Part shown: positions 40,305-50,764 of the stretch, in pieces
How the letters are laid out: each line of letters starts with the position of its first letter
How positions within the stretch are numbered: position 1 is the stretch's first letter
Assembly (NCBI RefSeq): GCF_016107285.1
Contig: NZ_RCVQ01000001.1
Location: forward strand, 434,001 to 498,000
Direction of reading: 5' to 3'
Source: Roseomonas sp. KE0001
GTDB lineage: Bacteria > Pseudomonadota > Alphaproteobacteria > Acetobacterales > Acetobacteraceae
DNA length: 64,000 nt
Translations under genes and position numbers: made by a program
The notes under the pieces: generated by a model
Database searches by the model: none
Seen by the model: only the letters and a program-made list of their open reading frames with translations
What the model was told of the DNA's origin: nothing

Positions 40305-41885
40305 ATGCTCCGCCGCGATATCCTGAGCGCCGGCCTCGGCCTCTCCGCCGCCGCCCTCGCCCGTCCGGCCCTGGCGCAGGGCGCGGCCAAGGTGCTGCGG
40401 GTGATCCCGCAGGCCAATCTCACCAGCCTCGATCCGTTCTGGACCACGGCGGTGGTGACGCTGAACCACGGCTATCTGGTCTATGACACGCTGACGGCGG
40501 TGAATTCCCGGACCGAGCCACAACCGCAGATGGCGGAAGGCTGGCTGGTGGAGGATGACGGCCGGCGCTGGACCTTCACCTTGCGCGAAGGCCTGTTCTT
40601 CCATGACGGCGAGCCGGTGCGGGCCCGCGACTGCACCGCCTCCATCACCCGCTGGGCCAAGCGCGACCCCTTCGGTCAGGTGCTGTGGCGTGCCGTCGAC
40701 GCGCTGGAGCCGCTCGACGACCGGCGGCTCGTCTTCCGGCTGAAGGAGCCGTTCCCCTTCCTGGCCCTGGCGCTCGGCAAGAGCCCGTCCCCCGCCTTCA
40801 TCATGCCCGAGCGGCTGGCGCAGGTGGACGCCTTCACCCAGATCCGCGAGGCCGTCGGCTCCGGCCCCTTCCGCTTCCTGCCGGAGGAATGGAACCCCGG
40901 GCAGAGGTCGGTCTGGACACGCTTCGACCGCTATGCCCCGCGCCAGGATGCCCCGGACGGGCTGGCCGGCGCCAAGGTGCCGAAGCTGGACCGCGTCGAA
41001 TGGACGGTGATCAGCGATCCCGCGACCGCCGCCGGCGCCATGCAGACCGGCGAGCAGGACTACTGGGAGTATCCGCTTCACGACCTGCTGCCTGTGATGC
41101 GCGCCAATCGTGACCTCGTCGTCGAGCAGAGGCTGACGGAGGGAACCTACGGCTGCATGCGGCTCAATCACCTGCATCCGCCCTTCGACAAGGTGGAGAT
41201 CCGGCGCGCCGTCGCCATGGCGGTGGACCAGCGCGACTATCTGCGCGCCGTCGCCGGCGAGGCGCCGGAGGGCTGGGGCGTCTGCCCGGGCGTGTTCACC
41301 TGCGGCTCGCCGCTGGAAAGCGAGGCCGGCAGCGAGATCCTGAAGACGCACGATGTGGAGAAGGCGCGCGCCGCGCTGAAGGCGGCGGGCTATGCCGGCG
41401 AGAAGGTGGTGCTGGTAGCGCCTGGCGATTATCCGCAGATCAACGCGCTGTCCCTGGTCACCGCCGACCTGCTGCGGCGCCTTGGCATGAATGTGGAACT
41501 GGTCTCGGTCGACTGGGGCACGCTCGGCCAGCGCCGCGCCTCGCGCGAGCCGGTGGAGCGGGGCGGCTGGAACGTCTTCCACACCACCTCCTCCGGCAAC
41601 TCCTTGAACATGCCGCCGATCCACCTGATGCTGCGGGCCAATGGCAAGGATGCATGGTTCGGCTGGCCGGACGACCCGGAGATCGAGCGGCTGCGCGCGG
41701 CGTGGCTGCGCGCGCCCGATCCGGCCGAGGCCAGGCGCATCGGGGACGCGCTGAATGCCCAGGCCATGCTCAGCATTCCCTATGTCCCGCTCGGCTTCTA
41801 CTGGCAGCCTTCGGTCTGGCGGCGCAACGTGCGCGGCGTCGGCCGTTCCCCGTCCACGGTTTTCTGGAACATCGAGAAATCCTAG
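40305..41885 (+). CDS. ABC solute-binding protein, family 5 (paralogue B of three)
   Basis: A 526-residue periplasmic family-5 binding protein. The leader is MLRRDILSAGLGLSAAALA, ending in ALAQ. It has LRVIPQANLTSLDPFWTTAV, LREGLFFHDGEPVRARDCTA, GEQDYWEYP, LNHLHPPFDKVEIRRAVAMA and WFGWPDDPEIERLRAAW. The ATG at 40305 follows GGAGGAACC, an excellent ribosome site, and is preferred to the TTG at 40287. It lacks the WW pair that paralogues A and C share in the pocket segment (DYWEYP against DWWEQP and DWWENP), so its specificity may differ. Paralogue C follows after 129 bp. Confidence 0.93.
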   Translation: MLRRDILSAGLGLSAAALARPALAQGAAKVLRVIPQANLTSLDPFWTTAVVTLNHGYLVYDTLTAVNSRTEPQPQMAEGWLVEDDGRRWTFTLREGLFFHDGEPVRARDCTASITRWAKRDPFGQVLWRAVDALEPLDDRRLVFRLKEPFPFLALALGKSPSPAFIMPERLAQVDAFTQIREAVGSGPFRFLPEEWNPGQRSVWTRFDRYAPRQDAPDGLAGAKVPKLDRVEWTVISDPATAAGAMQTGEQDYWEYPLHDLLPVMRANRDLVVEQRLTEGTYGCMRLNHLHPPFDKVEIRRAVAMAVDQRDYLRAVAGEAPEGWGVCPGVFTCGSPLESEAGSEILKTHDVEKARAALKAAGYAGEKVVLVAPGDYPQINALSLVTADLLRRLGMNVELVSVDWGTLGQRRASREPVERGGWNVFHTTSSGNSLNMPPIHLMLRANGKDAWFGWPDDPEIERLRAAWLRAPDPAEARRIGDALNAQAMLSIPYVPLGFYWQPSVWRRNVRGVGRSPSTVFWNIEKS

Positions 41886-42014
41886 CGGGGCGGCGGCGGG
41901 GGTGGCACGGTATGTGCTGGTGCGCCCCCAGTATCCCCGGCGAGCCGGCCGTGGGCAGGCAACGGGGAAGCGGCCGGTCCGGTCGCATGCTGGGAGATCG
42001 ATGGGGTGACAATC

Positions 42015-43619
42015 ATGGAACGCAGGTCTTTCCTGAAGCTCGCCGCCGGCGCGGCCGCGGTGACGCCGGCGGCGGGTATCCTGCCGGCGCCGGCCCTGGC
42101 GCAGGGCGCGGCGGCGCGCACGCTGCGCTTCGTGCCGCAGGCCAACCTGGCCAACTTCGATCCGATCTGGGGCACCCAGTACGTCGTCCGCAACGCCGGC
42201 ATGCTGGTCTGGGACACGCTCTACGGGCTCGATGCCAAGCTGGAGCCGCGGCGGCAGATGGTGGAGGCCGAGGAGGTCTCCGCCGATGGCCTCACCTGGA
42301 CCTTCAAGCTGCGCCAGGGCCTGAAGTTCCATGACGGCGCGCCCGTGCTGGCCAAGGATGCGGTGGCCAGCCTGAACCGCTGGGCGGTGCGCGACCCGAT
42401 GGGCCAGATGATCCGCGCCATCCAGAACGAGCTGGTCGCGGTGGACGACGCGACCTTCCGCTGGTCGCTGAAGAAGCCCTACCCGAAGATGCTGCTGGCC
42501 CTGGCGAAGAACAATTCGCCCTGCAGCTTCGTCATGCCGGAGCGGATCGCGAAGACCGATCCCTTCCAGCAGATCACGGAGTTCGTCGGCTCGGGCCCGT
42601 TCCGCTTCGTGCGCGAGGAATGGGTTCCCGGCGCCAAGGCGGTCTTCGCCAAGTTCGAAGGCTATGTGCCGCGCGATGAGGCACCCGACTGGATGGCGGG
42701 CGGCAAGCGGGTGATGGTGGACCGCGTGGAATGGGTGATCATGCCCGACCCGGCGACCGCCGTGGCCGCGCTGCAGAACGGCGAGGTGGACTGGTGGGAG
42801 AACCCGATCGCCGACCTGGTGCCCCTGCTCAGGCGCAACCGCAACATCAATGTGGACATCGCGGATCCGCTGGGCAATGTCGGCAGCTTCCGCATGAACC
42901 ACCTGCACGCGCCCTTCAACGACGTCCGCGCCCGCCGCGCCATCCTGATGGCGCTGAGCCAGGAGGACTACATGCGCGCCCTGGTGGGGGACGAGCAGGA
43001 GCTGTGGAAGTCGATGGCCGGCTTCTTCACGCCCGGCACGCCGCTCTACACCGAGGCGGGCGGCGACATCCTGAAGGGCAAGCGCGACTATGAGGGCGCG
43101 AAGAAGCTGCTGGCCGAGGCCGGCTACAAGGGCGAGCCGATCACCGTCCTGGTGGCGCAGGACCAGCCGATCACCAAGGCCTTCGGCGATGTCACGGCCG
43201 ATCTGCTGAAGCGGATCGGCATGAACGTCGATTTCGTCGCCACGGACTGGGGCACGGTGGGCAGCCGGCGCGCCATGAAGAACCCGCCGAGCCAGGGCGG
43301 CTGGCACATCTTCCACACCTGGCACGCCGGCGCCGACTGCCTCAACCCGGCCGCCTATAGCGCCATCCGCGCCAATGGCGATGGCGCCTGGTTCGGCTGG
43401 CCGAAGGACGACCAGGTCGAGGCCTATCGCGACGAATGGTTCGCGGCGGCCGACCCCGCGGCCGAGAAGGCGGCCATCGACAAGCTGAACACCGAAGCCA
43501 TGAAGTTCGGCCTCTACGCGCCGACGGGCTTCTTCATGTCCTACCAGGCCTGGCGGAAGAACGTGTCCGGTGTCGTCAAGGCACCGATCCCGTTCTTCTG
43601 GGGCGTCACCAAGAGCTGA
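42015..43619 (+). CDS. ABC solute-binding protein, family 5 (paralogue C of three)
   Basis: A 534-residue periplasmic family-5 binding protein whose leader MERRSFLKLAAGAAAV carries a near-perfect twin-arginine motif (RRSFLK). Shared features are LRFVPQANLANFDPIWGTQY, LRQGLKFHDGAPVLAKDAVA, NGEVDWWENP and MNHLHAPFNDVRARRAILMA. The ATG at 42015 has GGGGTG at 7 nt; an in-frame GTG at 42006 is the alternative. It ends 9 bp before the DppB-type permease gene, so this paralogue is the one directly cotranscribed with the membrane components. Confidence 0.94.
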   Translation: MERRSFLKLAAGAAAVTPAAGILPAPALAQGAAARTLRFVPQANLANFDPIWGTQYVVRNAGMLVWDTLYGLDAKLEPRRQMVEAEEVSADGLTWTFKLRQGLKFHDGAPVLAKDAVASLNRWAVRDPMGQMIRAIQNELVAVDDATFRWSLKKPYPKMLLALAKNNSPCSFVMPERIAKTDPFQQITEFVGSGPFRFVREEWVPGAKAVFAKFEGYVPRDEAPDWMAGGKRVMVDRVEWVIMPDPATAVAALQNGEVDWWENPIADLVPLLRRNRNINVDIADPLGNVGSFRMNHLHAPFNDVRARRAILMALSQEDYMRALVGDEQELWKSMAGFFTPGTPLYTEAGGDILKGKRDYEGAKKLLAEAGYKGEPITVLVAQDQPITKAFGDVTADLLKRIGMNVDFVATDWGTVGSRRAMKNPPSQGGWHIFHTWHAGADCLNPAAYSAIRANGDGAWFGWPKDDQVEAYRDEWFAAADPAAEKAAIDKLNTEAMKFGLYAPTGFFMSYQAWRKNVSGVVKAPIPFFWGVTKS

Positions 43620-43628
43620 TCAGAGAAC

Positions 43629-44570
43629 ATGTTCGCCTACATCGTCCGACGTGTCCTGGCGACCATCCCCGTGATGGCGATCGTCGCCCTGTTTGTCTTC
43701 AGCCTGCTCTACATCGCCCCCGGCGATCCGGCGGCGGTCATTGCGGGTGACCAGGCCACGCCGGCCGATGTGGAGCGGATCCGCCAGAGCCTCGGCCTCG
43801 ACCGCCCCTTCCTGGTGCGGTTCGGTGAATGGGTGTTCCGCATCCTGCAGGGCGACCTCGGGGTCTCCATCTTCACCAACCTGCCGGTGACGCGCATGAT
43901 CGCGCAGCGCATCGAGCCGACGCTGTCGCTGATGGTGGTGACGCTGGTGCTGGCCGTCGTCATCGCCGTGCCGATGGGCGTCGTCGCCGCGTGGAAGCAC
44001 GGCTCCTGGATCGACCGCCTAGTGATGGCCTTCGCCGTGCTCGGCTTCTCGGTCCCGGTCTTCGTCGTCGGCTATCTGCTGGCCTACTACTTCGCGCTGC
44101 AGCTCGACTGGTTCCCGGTGCAGGGTTACACGCCCTTCTCGGAAGGCTTCGGGCCCTGGTTCCGCAACTTGGTCCTGCCTTCGATCGCGCTCGGCGGCGT
44201 CTATATCGCCCTGATCGCCCGCATCACGCGCGCCACCATGCTCGAGGTGCTGCAGCAGGACTACATCCGCACCGCGCGCGCCAAGGGCGCGGGGCAGCGC
44301 ACCATCCTGTTCCTGCACGCGCTGAAGAACGCGGCGGTGCCGATCGTCACCGTCATCGGCATCGGCGTCGCGCTGCTGATCGGCGGGGCGGTGGTGACGG
44401 AGAGCGTCTTCGCCATTCCGGGCCTTGGCCGCCTGACGGTGGACGCCATCCTGCGCCGCGACTATCCGGTGATCCAGGGCGTCATCCTGCTGTTCAGCTT
44501 CGTCTACGTGCTGGTCAACCTGCTGATCGACCTGAGCTACACTCTCTTCGACCCGAGGATCCGGTATTGA
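43629..44570 (+). CDS. Peptide/opine ABC transporter permease (DppB type)
   Basis: A 313-residue inner-membrane permease of the DppB/OppB group, with about six helices. It begins MFAYIVRRVLATIPVMAIVA, followed by the periplasmic IAPGDPAAVIAGDQATPADV loop typical of the group. The EAA loop is DYIRTARAKGAGQRTILFLH, and the end FVYVLVNLLIDLSYTLFDPR, then IRY, is diagnostic. It forms the pore with the DppC-type subunit. The TGA overlaps the TTG start of that gene (TTGA). Confidence 0.96.
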   Translation: MFAYIVRRVLATIPVMAIVALFVFSLLYIAPGDPAAVIAGDQATPADVERIRQSLGLDRPFLVRFGEWVFRILQGDLGVSIFTNLPVTRMIAQRIEPTLSLMVVTLVLAVVIAVPMGVVAAWKHGSWIDRLVMAFAVLGFSVPVFVVGYLLAYYFALQLDWFPVQGYTPFSEGFGPWFRNLVLPSIALGGVYIALIARITRATMLEVLQQDYIRTARAKGAGQRTILFLHALKNAAVPIVTVIGIGVALLIGGAVVTESVFAIPGLGRLTVDAILRRDYPVIQGVILLFSFVYVLVNLLIDLSYTLFDPRIRY

Positions 44571-45478
44571 GCACCACCACACAGCCCCCGCAGGGTGTCG
44601 CGGCGGCGACCCCCATGCCGGACATCATGGCCGTCCGGAAGCCGCGCAAGGGCTTCCTCGGCTACCTCATGCGTCATCCGACCATCGGCATCGGCGGCTT
44701 CCTGCTGCTGCTGATGGTGGCCGTCGCCATCTTCGCGCCCTGGCTCTGGACCAAGGACCCGACGGCGCTGGCGCCGGTGATGCGCACGCGCAACCCCTCG
44801 GCGGCGGCCTGGTTCGGCACCGACATGCTGGGCCGCGACGTCTATTCCCGCGTGCTCTACGGCACCCGCGTGTCGCTGATGGTGGGCTTCGGCGTGGCCA
44901 TCGCCGCCTCGGTGATCGGCCTGTTCATCGGCCTGGTCTCCGGCTTCGTGCGCTGGGCCGACAGCATCATCATGCGGATCATGGATGGGCTGATGTCCAT
45001 CCCCTCGATCCTGCTGGCCATCGCGCTCATGGCGCTGACCCGCGGCTCGGTGGGCAATGTCATCCTGGCCATCACCATCGCCGAGATCCCGCGCGTCTCG
45101 CGCCTGGTGCGCGGCGTGGTGCTCTCGCTGCGCGAGCAGCCCTATGTCGATGCCGCCATTGCCTCCGGCACGCGCACGCCGGTGATCATCTGGCGCCACA
45201 TCCTGCCCAACACCCTGGCGCCGATGACCGTGCAGGCGACCTATATCTGCGCCAGCGCCATGATCACCGAGGCCATCCTCTCCTTCATCGGCGCCGGGAC
45301 GCCGCCGATCATCCCCTCCTGGGGGAACATCATGGCCGAGGGCCGCGCCCTGTGGCAGGTGAAGCCCTATATCGTCTTCTTTCCTGCCATCTTCCTGTCC
45401 GTCACCGTGCTGGCGGTGAACCTGCTGGGCGATGGCCTGCGGGATTCGCTCGACCCGCGCCTCGCCAAGCGGGTGTAA
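44567..45478 (+). CDS. Peptide/opine ABC transporter permease (DppC type)
   Basis: A 303-residue inner-membrane permease with the DppC signature. Helix 1 is [20 protein letters not shown], followed by [20 protein letters not shown]. The EAA loop is [20 protein letters not shown]. The tail contains [19 protein letters not shown] and [12 protein letters not shown]. The TTG at 44567 overlapping the dppB-type stop is preferred, giving a 44-residue cytoplasmic tail; an ATG at 44615 ([13 protein letters not shown]) is possible. It pairs with the upstream permease and is energised by the two ATPases that follow. Confidence 0.95.
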   Translation: MSTTTQPPQGVAAATPMPDIMAVRKPRKGFLGYLMRHPTIGIGGFLLLLMVAVAIFAPWLWTKDPTALAPVMRTRNPSAAAWFGTDMLGRDVYSRVLYGTRVSLMVGFGVAIAASVIGLFIGLVSGFVRWADSIIMRIMDGLMSIPSILLAIALMALTRGSVGNVILAITIAEIPRVSRLVRGVVLSLREQPYVDAAIASGTRTPVIIWRHILPNTLAPMTVQATYICASAMITEAILSFIGAGTPPIIPSWGNIMAEGRALWQVKPYIVFFPAIFLSVTVLAVNLLGDGLRDSLDPRLAKRV

Positions 45479-45482
45479 AGCC

Positions 45483-46475
45483 ATGGCTCTGCTCGAGATC
45501 GAGAATCTTCAGACGCATTTCCGCACCCCCGATGGCGGTGTGAACCGCGCGGTGGACGGGCTGAGCTTCCATGTCGAGGCCGGCGAGACCGTCGCCATCG
45601 TGGGCGAATCCGGCTGCGGCAAGTCGGTCACCTCGATGTCCATCCTGCGGCTCATCCCCGAGCCGCCGGGCAAGATCGCCGGCCAGATCCGCTTCAACGG
45701 CCGCAACCTGCTCGATCTCTCGGACCGCGAGATGCGCGCCATCCGCGGCAACGAGATCAGCATGATCTTCCAGGAGCCGATGACCTCGCTGAACCCGGTG
45801 CTCAGCATCGGCAAGCAGATCGGCGAGGCGCTGCGCCTGCATCAGGGCCTCTCCAAGTCGGAGGCCGAGGCCAAGGCGGTGGAGATGCTGACGCTCGTCG
45901 GCATTCCGGCGCCGGACAAGCGGGTGAAGGAGTATCCGCACCAGCTCTCCGGCGGCATGCGGCAGCGCGTGATGATCGCCATCGCGCTGGCCTGCAATCC
46001 GAAGCTGCTGATCGCCGACGAGCCGACCACTGCGCTCGACGTCACCATCCAGGCGCAGATCCTCGACCTGATGCGCGACCTCAAGCACCGCGTCGGTGCC
46101 GCCATCGTGCTGATCACCCATGATCTCGGCGTCGTCGCCGAGGTCGCGGAGCGGGTCATCGTCATGTATGCCGGCCGCAAGGTGGAGGAGGCGCGGGTCG
46201 AGGACCTCTTCCGCACGCCGCGCCACCCCTATACCCAGGGCCTGCTCGGCGCCGTGCCGAAGCTCGGCTCCTCGCTGGATGGCGAGACCGAGCGCCTGGC
46301 CGAGATTCCCGGCCTGGTGCCCAGCCTCAAGGAGAAGATCCAGGGCTGCGTCTTCGCCGGGCGCTGCCCGAAGGTGACGGAGCTTTGCCGCGAGGTCGCG
46401 CCGGCCCTGGAGGAGAAGGCGCCGCGCCATGTCGCGGCCTGCCACTACGCGGAGAAGGAGGCCGTGGCCGCATGA
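45483..46475 (+). CDS. Peptide/opine ABC transporter ATPase (DppD type)
   Basis: A 330-residue ABC ATPase: Walker [13 protein letters not shown] (Ser instead of Thr after the Lys), Q-loop [10 protein letters not shown], signature LSGGMRQR, Walker [13 protein letters not shown], switch His in [10 protein letters not shown]. The C-terminal oligopeptide-transporter extension ([20 protein letters not shown], then RCPKVTELC) carries the Cys cluster that may bind an iron-sulfur cluster in this family. The ATG at 45483 is 4 bp after the dppC-type stop. Its own stop overlaps the next start (ATGA). Confidence 0.96.
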   Translation: MALLEIENLQTHFRTPDGGVNRAVDGLSFHVEAGETVAIVGESGCGKSVTSMSILRLIPEPPGKIAGQIRFNGRNLLDLSDREMRAIRGNEISMIFQEPMTSLNPVLSIGKQIGEALRLHQGLSKSEAEAKAVEMLTLVGIPAPDKRVKEYPHQLSGGMRQRVMIAIALACNPKLLIADEPTTALDVTIQAQILDLMRDLKHRVGAAIVLITHDLGVVAEVAERVIVMYAGRKVEEARVEDLFRTPRHPYTQGLLGAVPKLGSSLDGETERLAEIPGLVPSLKEKIQGCVFAGRCPKVTELCREVAPALEEKAPRHVAACHYAEKEAVAA

Positions 46476-47539
46476 GCATGACCATGGGAACCCACCCGCA
46501 GCACGGCGCCCCCCAGCGGGGCGGCCGGCCGCTGCTGGAGGTGAACGACCTCAAGAAGCACTTCCCGATCCGGGCGGGCTTCTTCGGCGGCACCACCGGC
46601 CATGTCTATGCCGTGGACGGCGTCAGCTTCAACATCGCCAAGGGCGAGACGCTCTCCCTGGTGGGTGAATCGGGCTGCGGCAAGTCGACCGTCGGCAAGG
46701 CGCTGCTGCGCCTGTTCCCGCCGACCGCGGGGCAGGTGGTGCTGGACGGCCAGCGCATCGACGACCTCAGCCAGAGCGCGCTGCGCCCGGTGCGCCGGCG
46801 CGTCGGCGTGGTCTTCCAGGACCCGTTCAGCAGCCTCAATCCGCGCATGCGGGTGAAGGACCTGCTGGCCGAGCCGATCCGCAACTTCGGCCTGGCCCGG
46901 GACGGCAAGGATCTCGATGAGCGGGTGGCCAGGCTGATGGACACCGTGCGCCTCCCGCGCGACGCGGTGAACCGCTGGCCGCATGAGTTCTCCGGCGGCC
47001 AGCGGCAGCGCATCTGCATCGCCCGCGCGCTGGCCGGCGAGCCGGACCTGATCATTTGCGACGAGGCGGTCTCCGCGCTCGACGTCTCGGTCAAGGCGCA
47101 GATCGTCAACCTGTTGCAGGACCTGCAGCGGGAGCTCGGCCTGGCCCTGCTCTTCATCAGCCACGACCTCGCCATCGTCGAGCACATGACGCACCGGGTG
47201 GCGGTGATGTATCTCGGCAAGATCGTCGAGATCGGCCCGCGCCGCTCGCTCTTCGCCGCGCCGAAGCATCCCTATACCGAGGCGCTGCTCTCCGCCGTGC
47301 CGGTGCCGGAGCCCGGGGCCGGGCGGCAGCGCATCGTCCTGAAGGGCGATGTGCCGAGCCCGATCAACCCGCCGAAGGGCTGCCGCTTCCACACGCGCTG
47401 CCCTTATGTCTTCGATCGCTGCCGCAGTGACGAGCCGCTCCTGAAGCAGACCGAGGGCGGGCAATGGGCCGCCTGCCACCTGCACGACCTGCCGGAGGCC
47501 CGCAATCCGCTGGCCCGGAGCGTCGCCGCCGCGGCCTGA
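46472..47539 (+). CDS. Peptide/opine ABC transporter ATPase (DppF type)
   Basis: A 355-residue ABC ATPase: Walker [16 protein letters not shown]-loop [12 protein letters not shown], signature FSGGQRQR, Walker [13 protein letters not shown], switch His in [10 protein letters not shown]. The C-terminus has [20 protein letters not shown] with the usual Cys cluster. [20 protein letters not shown] is the DppF-type start. The ATG at 46472 overlaps the dppD-type stop as ATGA. It is the last gene of the transporter operon, closed by a terminator 20 bp downstream. Confidence 0.96.
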   Translation: MSMTMGTHPQHGAPQRGGRPLLEVNDLKKHFPIRAGFFGGTTGHVYAVDGVSFNIAKGETLSLVGESGCGKSTVGKALLRLFPPTAGQVVLDGQRIDDLSQSALRPVRRRVGVVFQDPFSSLNPRMRVKDLLAEPIRNFGLARDGKDLDERVARLMDTVRLPRDAVNRWPHEFSGGQRQRICIARALAGEPDLIICDEAVSALDVSVKAQIVNLLQDLQRELGLALLFISHDLAIVEHMTHRVAVMYLGKIVEIGPRRSLFAAPKHPYTEALLSAVPVPEPGAGRQRIVLKGDVPSPINPPKGCRFHTRCPYVFDRCRSDEPLLKQTEGGQWAACHLHDLPEARNPLARSVAAAA

Positions 47540-47558
47540 CGGGGCCGGTGGGGGGGAG

Positions 47559-47580
47559 AAGGGGCCTCGGCCCCTTTTTC
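47559..47580 (+). terminator. Rho-independent terminator after the Dpp-type operon
   Basis: The AAGGGGC/GCCCCTT stem (47559-47565 with 47570-47576) has a 4-base loop and is followed by TTTC. It lies 20 bp after the dppF-type stop and separates the transporter from the molybdenum hydroxylase genes. Confidence 0.75.
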
Positions 47581-47731
47581 TCGGACAGTACTTGCAAACG
47601 CTTCGCATTTGCGCCAGAACGGACGCAGTTTGCCCGCAAGCCCCCGCTTGACGGGCCGTGCATGCTTGGATGACCCTCCTATCCCAAGGACGCCGTGCTG
47701 CGCGGCGCCATTGCGGACGGGGAGAGGCGGC

Positions 47732-48235
47732 ATGCCGAATGTCACGCTGACGGTGAACGGCAAGACCCATGCGGTGGAGGTGGAGGGACGGACCCTCCTG
47801 GTCGAGGTGCTGCGCGAGAAGCTGCGGCTGACCGGCACCCATGTCGGCTGCGACACCAGCCAGTGCGGGGCCTGCGTGGTGCATATCGGCGGGGACAGCG
47901 TGAAGTCCTGCACCATCCTGGCGGTTCAGGCCGACGGCGCCGAGGTCACGACCATCGAGGGCCTGGCGGCGGCGGACGGGACGCTGCATCCGATGCAGGA
48001 GGCCTTCCGCGAGCACCACGCGCTGCAATGCGGCTTCTGCACCCCGGGCATGGTGATGAGCGCCATCGACCTGGTGAAGAAGCATCCCGATGGCCTGTCC
48101 GAGCAGGAGATCCGCGAGGGGCTGGAGGGCAACATCTGCCGCTGCACCGGCTACCACAATATCGTCAAGGCGATCGCCGCCGCCGCGGATGTGATGCAGG
48201 GCCGTGCCACCGAGGTGGCGCGCGCCGCCGAGTAG
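47732..48235 (+). CDS. Molybdenum hydroxylase small [2Fe-2S] subunit (CoxS-like)
   Basis: A 167-residue iron-sulfur subunit with both cluster sites. The plant-type [2Fe-2S] cysteines are C40, C45, C48 and C60 ([10 protein letters not shown]...C). The proximal cluster uses C100, C103, C136 and C138 (QCGFC...ICRC, then TGYHNIV). It carries electrons from the Mo centre of the large subunit to the FAD of the medium subunit. The ATG at 47732 follows GGGGAGAGG. It is the first gene of a S-L-M operon, the order usual for form II carbon-monoxide-dehydrogenase-like enzymes. A possible -35 box (TTGACG, 47648-47653) precedes it, without a clear -10. Confidence 0.96.
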   Translation: MPNVTLTVNGKTHAVEVEGRTLLVEVLREKLRLTGTHVGCDTSQCGACVVHIGGDSVKSCTILAVQADGAEVTTIEGLAAADGTLHPMQEAFREHHALQCGFCTPGMVMSAIDLVKKHPDGLSEQEIREGLEGNICRCTGYHNIVKAIAAAADVMQGRATEVARAAE

Positions 48236-48326
48236 CTCCTGGCCACGACCGGGCATCATAAGCCCGGCGCGGTGCGAGACGGCGCCGAGGAAAGCGCCTG
48301 GGAGGGCGCGAGGGAGAGCAAGGTCC

Positions 48327-50750
48327 ATGAACGTCACCAAGCCCGTCGGCGCGGCCTTCGAGGGCATCGGCGCCAGTGTCCGTCGCAAGGAGGATCTGCG
48401 CTTCCTCCGCGGGCGCGGCCGCTATACCGACGATCTCAGCCGCCCCGAGCAGTTGCAGGCCTGGATCCTGCGCAGCCCGCACGCGCATGCGCGCATCCTC
48501 TCCATCGACACCGCGGCCGCGGCGGCCATGCCGGGGGTCCAGGCGGTCCTGACCGCGAAGGAGGCGGAGGCCGACGGTCTCGGCGGCGTGCCCTGCGGCT
48601 GGCAGGTGACCGGCAAGGGCGGGCAGGTGATGGCCGAGCCCATGCACCCGGTGCTGGCCAGCGGCAAGGTGCGGCATGTCGGCGACCCGGTGGCGATGGT
48701 CGTCGCGGAGACCAAGGCCCAGGCGCGCGATGCCGCCGAGGCGATCCTGGTCGAGTATGCGCCGCTGCCCGCGCTGCCGGACATGGCCGCCGCCCTCGCG
48801 CCGAGGGCCGTGGCGCTGCATGACGAGGCGCCGGGCAATCTCTGCTTCGACTGGGAGATCGGCGACAAGGCCGCGACGGACGCCGCCTTCGCCGGGGCGC
48901 ACAAGGTGGTCCGCTTCGAGACCACGAACAACCGCCTCGTCCCCAACGCCATGGAGCCGCGCGCGGCGCTCGGCGAGTACGATCCGAACGCGGATGAGTA
49001 CACGCTCACCACCACCAGCCAGAACCCGCATGTCATCCGGCTGCTGATGGGCGGCTTCGTGCTCAAGGTGCCGGAGGCCAAGCTGCGCGTGGTGGCGCCC
49101 GATGTCGGCGGCGGCTTCGGCAGCAAGATCTATCATTACGCCGAGGAGGCGCTGGTCACCTGGGCGGCGCGGCGCGTCGGCCGGCCGGTCAAATGGACCT
49201 GCGAGCGCAGCGAGAGCTTCCTCTCCGACGCGCATGGCCGCGACCATGTGACCCGGGCGGAGCTGGCGCTCGACGCGGAGGGGCGCTTCCTCGGCCTGCG
49301 CGTCGAGACCCTGGCCAATATGGGCGCCTATCTCTCGACCTTCGCCCCCGCCATCCCGACCTACCTCTCCGCGACGCTGCTGGCCGGCTGCTACACCACG
49401 CCGGCGATCCACGGGCAGGTGAAGGCGGTCTTCACCTCCACCGTGCCGGTGGACGCCTATCGCGGCGCCGGCCGGCCGGAGACGACCTACCTGCTGGAGC
49501 GGCTGGTCGATGTGGCGGCGCGGGAGACCGGCATCGACCGCATCGAGATCCGCCGGCGGAACTTCATCCATCCCGACCAGTTCCCCTACCAGACGCCGGT
49601 CGCGCTGCAATACGACAGCGGCGATTACGAGACGACGCTGCGCCTCGCCCTGGAGGCCGCCGACCATGCCGGTTTCGAGCAGCGCCGCGCCGAGGCGAAG
49701 GCGCGCGGGAAGCTGCGCGGCATCGGCATCTCCACCTATCTGGAGGCCTGCGGCATCGCGCCCTCGAAGCTGGTCGGCCAGCTCGGCGCCCGGGCGGGGC
49801 TCTACGAGGTGGCGAATATCCGCGTGCACCCGACCGGCAGCATCTCGGTCTTCACCGGGACGCACAGCCACGGCCAGGGCCACGAGACCACCTTCGCCCA
49901 GCTCGTCGCCGAGCAGCTCGGCGTGCCGCTCGGCTCGGTCGAGATCGTGCACGGCGACACCGGCAAGATCCCCTTCGGCATGGGCACCTACGGCTCGCGC
50001 TCCCTGGCCGTCGGCGGCGCCGCCATGGTCAAAGCGATGGACAAGATCATCGCCAAGGGCCGCAGGATCGCGGCGCATCTCCTGGAGGCCTCGGTCGAGG
50101 ACATCGAGTTCGGCGTGGACGAGGCGGGCGGCCGGTTCCGCGTCGCCGGCACGGACCGGACGAAGTCGCTGGCCGAGATCAGCATGGCCGCCTACGTACC
50201 GCACGACTACCCGATCGAGGAGCTGGAGCCCGGGCTGGAGGAGACCGCCTTCTACGACCCCAAGAACTTCACCTATCCTGGCGGCTGCCATGTCTGCGAG
50301 GTGGAGATCGACCCCGAGACGGGCGAGACGCAGGTGGTCAACTTCACCGCCTGCGACGATGTCGGCCGCGTCATCAACCCGATGATCGTCGAGGGGCAGA
50401 TCCAGGGTGGCCTCGCCCAGGGCATCGGCCAGGCCTTGCTGGAGGGCACGGTGTATGACAGCGAGGGCCAGCTGCTGACCGCCAGCCTCAACGACTACGC
50501 CATGCCGCGCGCCACCCAGGTGCCGAGCTTCGGCGTCTCCACCGCCGTCACCCTGTGCACCCACAATCCGCTCGGCGTGAAGGGCTGCGGCGAGGTGGGC
50601 GCCATAGGCTCGCCGCCCGCCGTCATCAACGCCGTGGTCGACGCGCTGCGCGAGCTGGGCGTGACGCATGTCGAGATGCCGGCGACACCGTTGAAGATCT
50701 GGTCCATCATCCAGGGCAAGGGCGGCGCCCTGTCCGCCGCCACCGCGTAA
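48327..50750 (+). CDS. Molybdenum hydroxylase large subunit, form II CoxL-like
   Basis: An 807-residue molybdopterin-cytosine-dinucleotide subunit of the xanthine oxidase family. Landmarks are the N-terminal [28 protein letters not shown], and the catalytic-Glu loop [19 protein letters not shown] near the C-terminus. The active-site loop reads AYRGAGR at residues 377-383. That is the form II (BMS) signature. Form I CO dehydrogenases have AYxCSFR with the Cu-binding Cys. CO oxidation is therefore not supported; hydroxylation of an aldehyde, purine or other N-heterocycle is more likely. The ATG at 48327 follows GAGGGAGAG. No maturation genes (CoxD-G, XdhC) follow. Confidence 0.95.
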   Translation: MNVTKPVGAAFEGIGASVRRKEDLRFLRGRGRYTDDLSRPEQLQAWILRSPHAHARILSIDTAAAAAMPGVQAVLTAKEAEADGLGGVPCGWQVTGKGGQVMAEPMHPVLASGKVRHVGDPVAMVVAETKAQARDAAEAILVEYAPLPALPDMAAALAPRAVALHDEAPGNLCFDWEIGDKAATDAAFAGAHKVVRFETTNNRLVPNAMEPRAALGEYDPNADEYTLTTTSQNPHVIRLLMGGFVLKVPEAKLRVVAPDVGGGFGSKIYHYAEEALVTWAARRVGRPVKWTCERSESFLSDAHGRDHVTRAELALDAEGRFLGLRVETLANMGAYLSTFAPAIPTYLSATLLAGCYTTPAIHGQVKAVFTSTVPVDAYRGAGRPETTYLLERLVDVAARETGIDRIEIRRRNFIHPDQFPYQTPVALQYDSGDYETTLRLALEAADHAGFEQRRAEAKARGKLRGIGISTYLEACGIAPSKLVGQLGARAGLYEVANIRVHPTGSISVFTGTHSHGQGHETTFAQLVAEQLGVPLGSVEIVHGDTGKIPFGMGTYGSRSLAVGGAAMVKAMDKIIAKGRRIAAHLLEASVEDIEFGVDEAGGRFRVAGTDRTKSLAEISMAAYVPHDYPIEELEPGLEETAFYDPKNFTYPGGCHVCEVEIDPETGETQVVNFTACDDVGRVINPMIVEGQIQGGLAQGIGQALLEGTVYDSEGQLLTASLNDYAMPRATQVPSFGVSTAVTLCTHNPLGVKGCGEVGAIGSPPAVINAVVDALRELGVTHVEMPATPLKIWSIIQGKGGALSAATA

Positions 50751-50764
50751 GGGAGCCTGTCGCG

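Noticed and set aside
39957-43325. A minus-strand open frame of over 1,100 codons opposite the three receptor genes
   Set aside because: It is periodic because the three plus-strand paralogues are periodic. It has no family motifs and is antisense to genes with clear signal peptides and SBP_bac_5 signatures.
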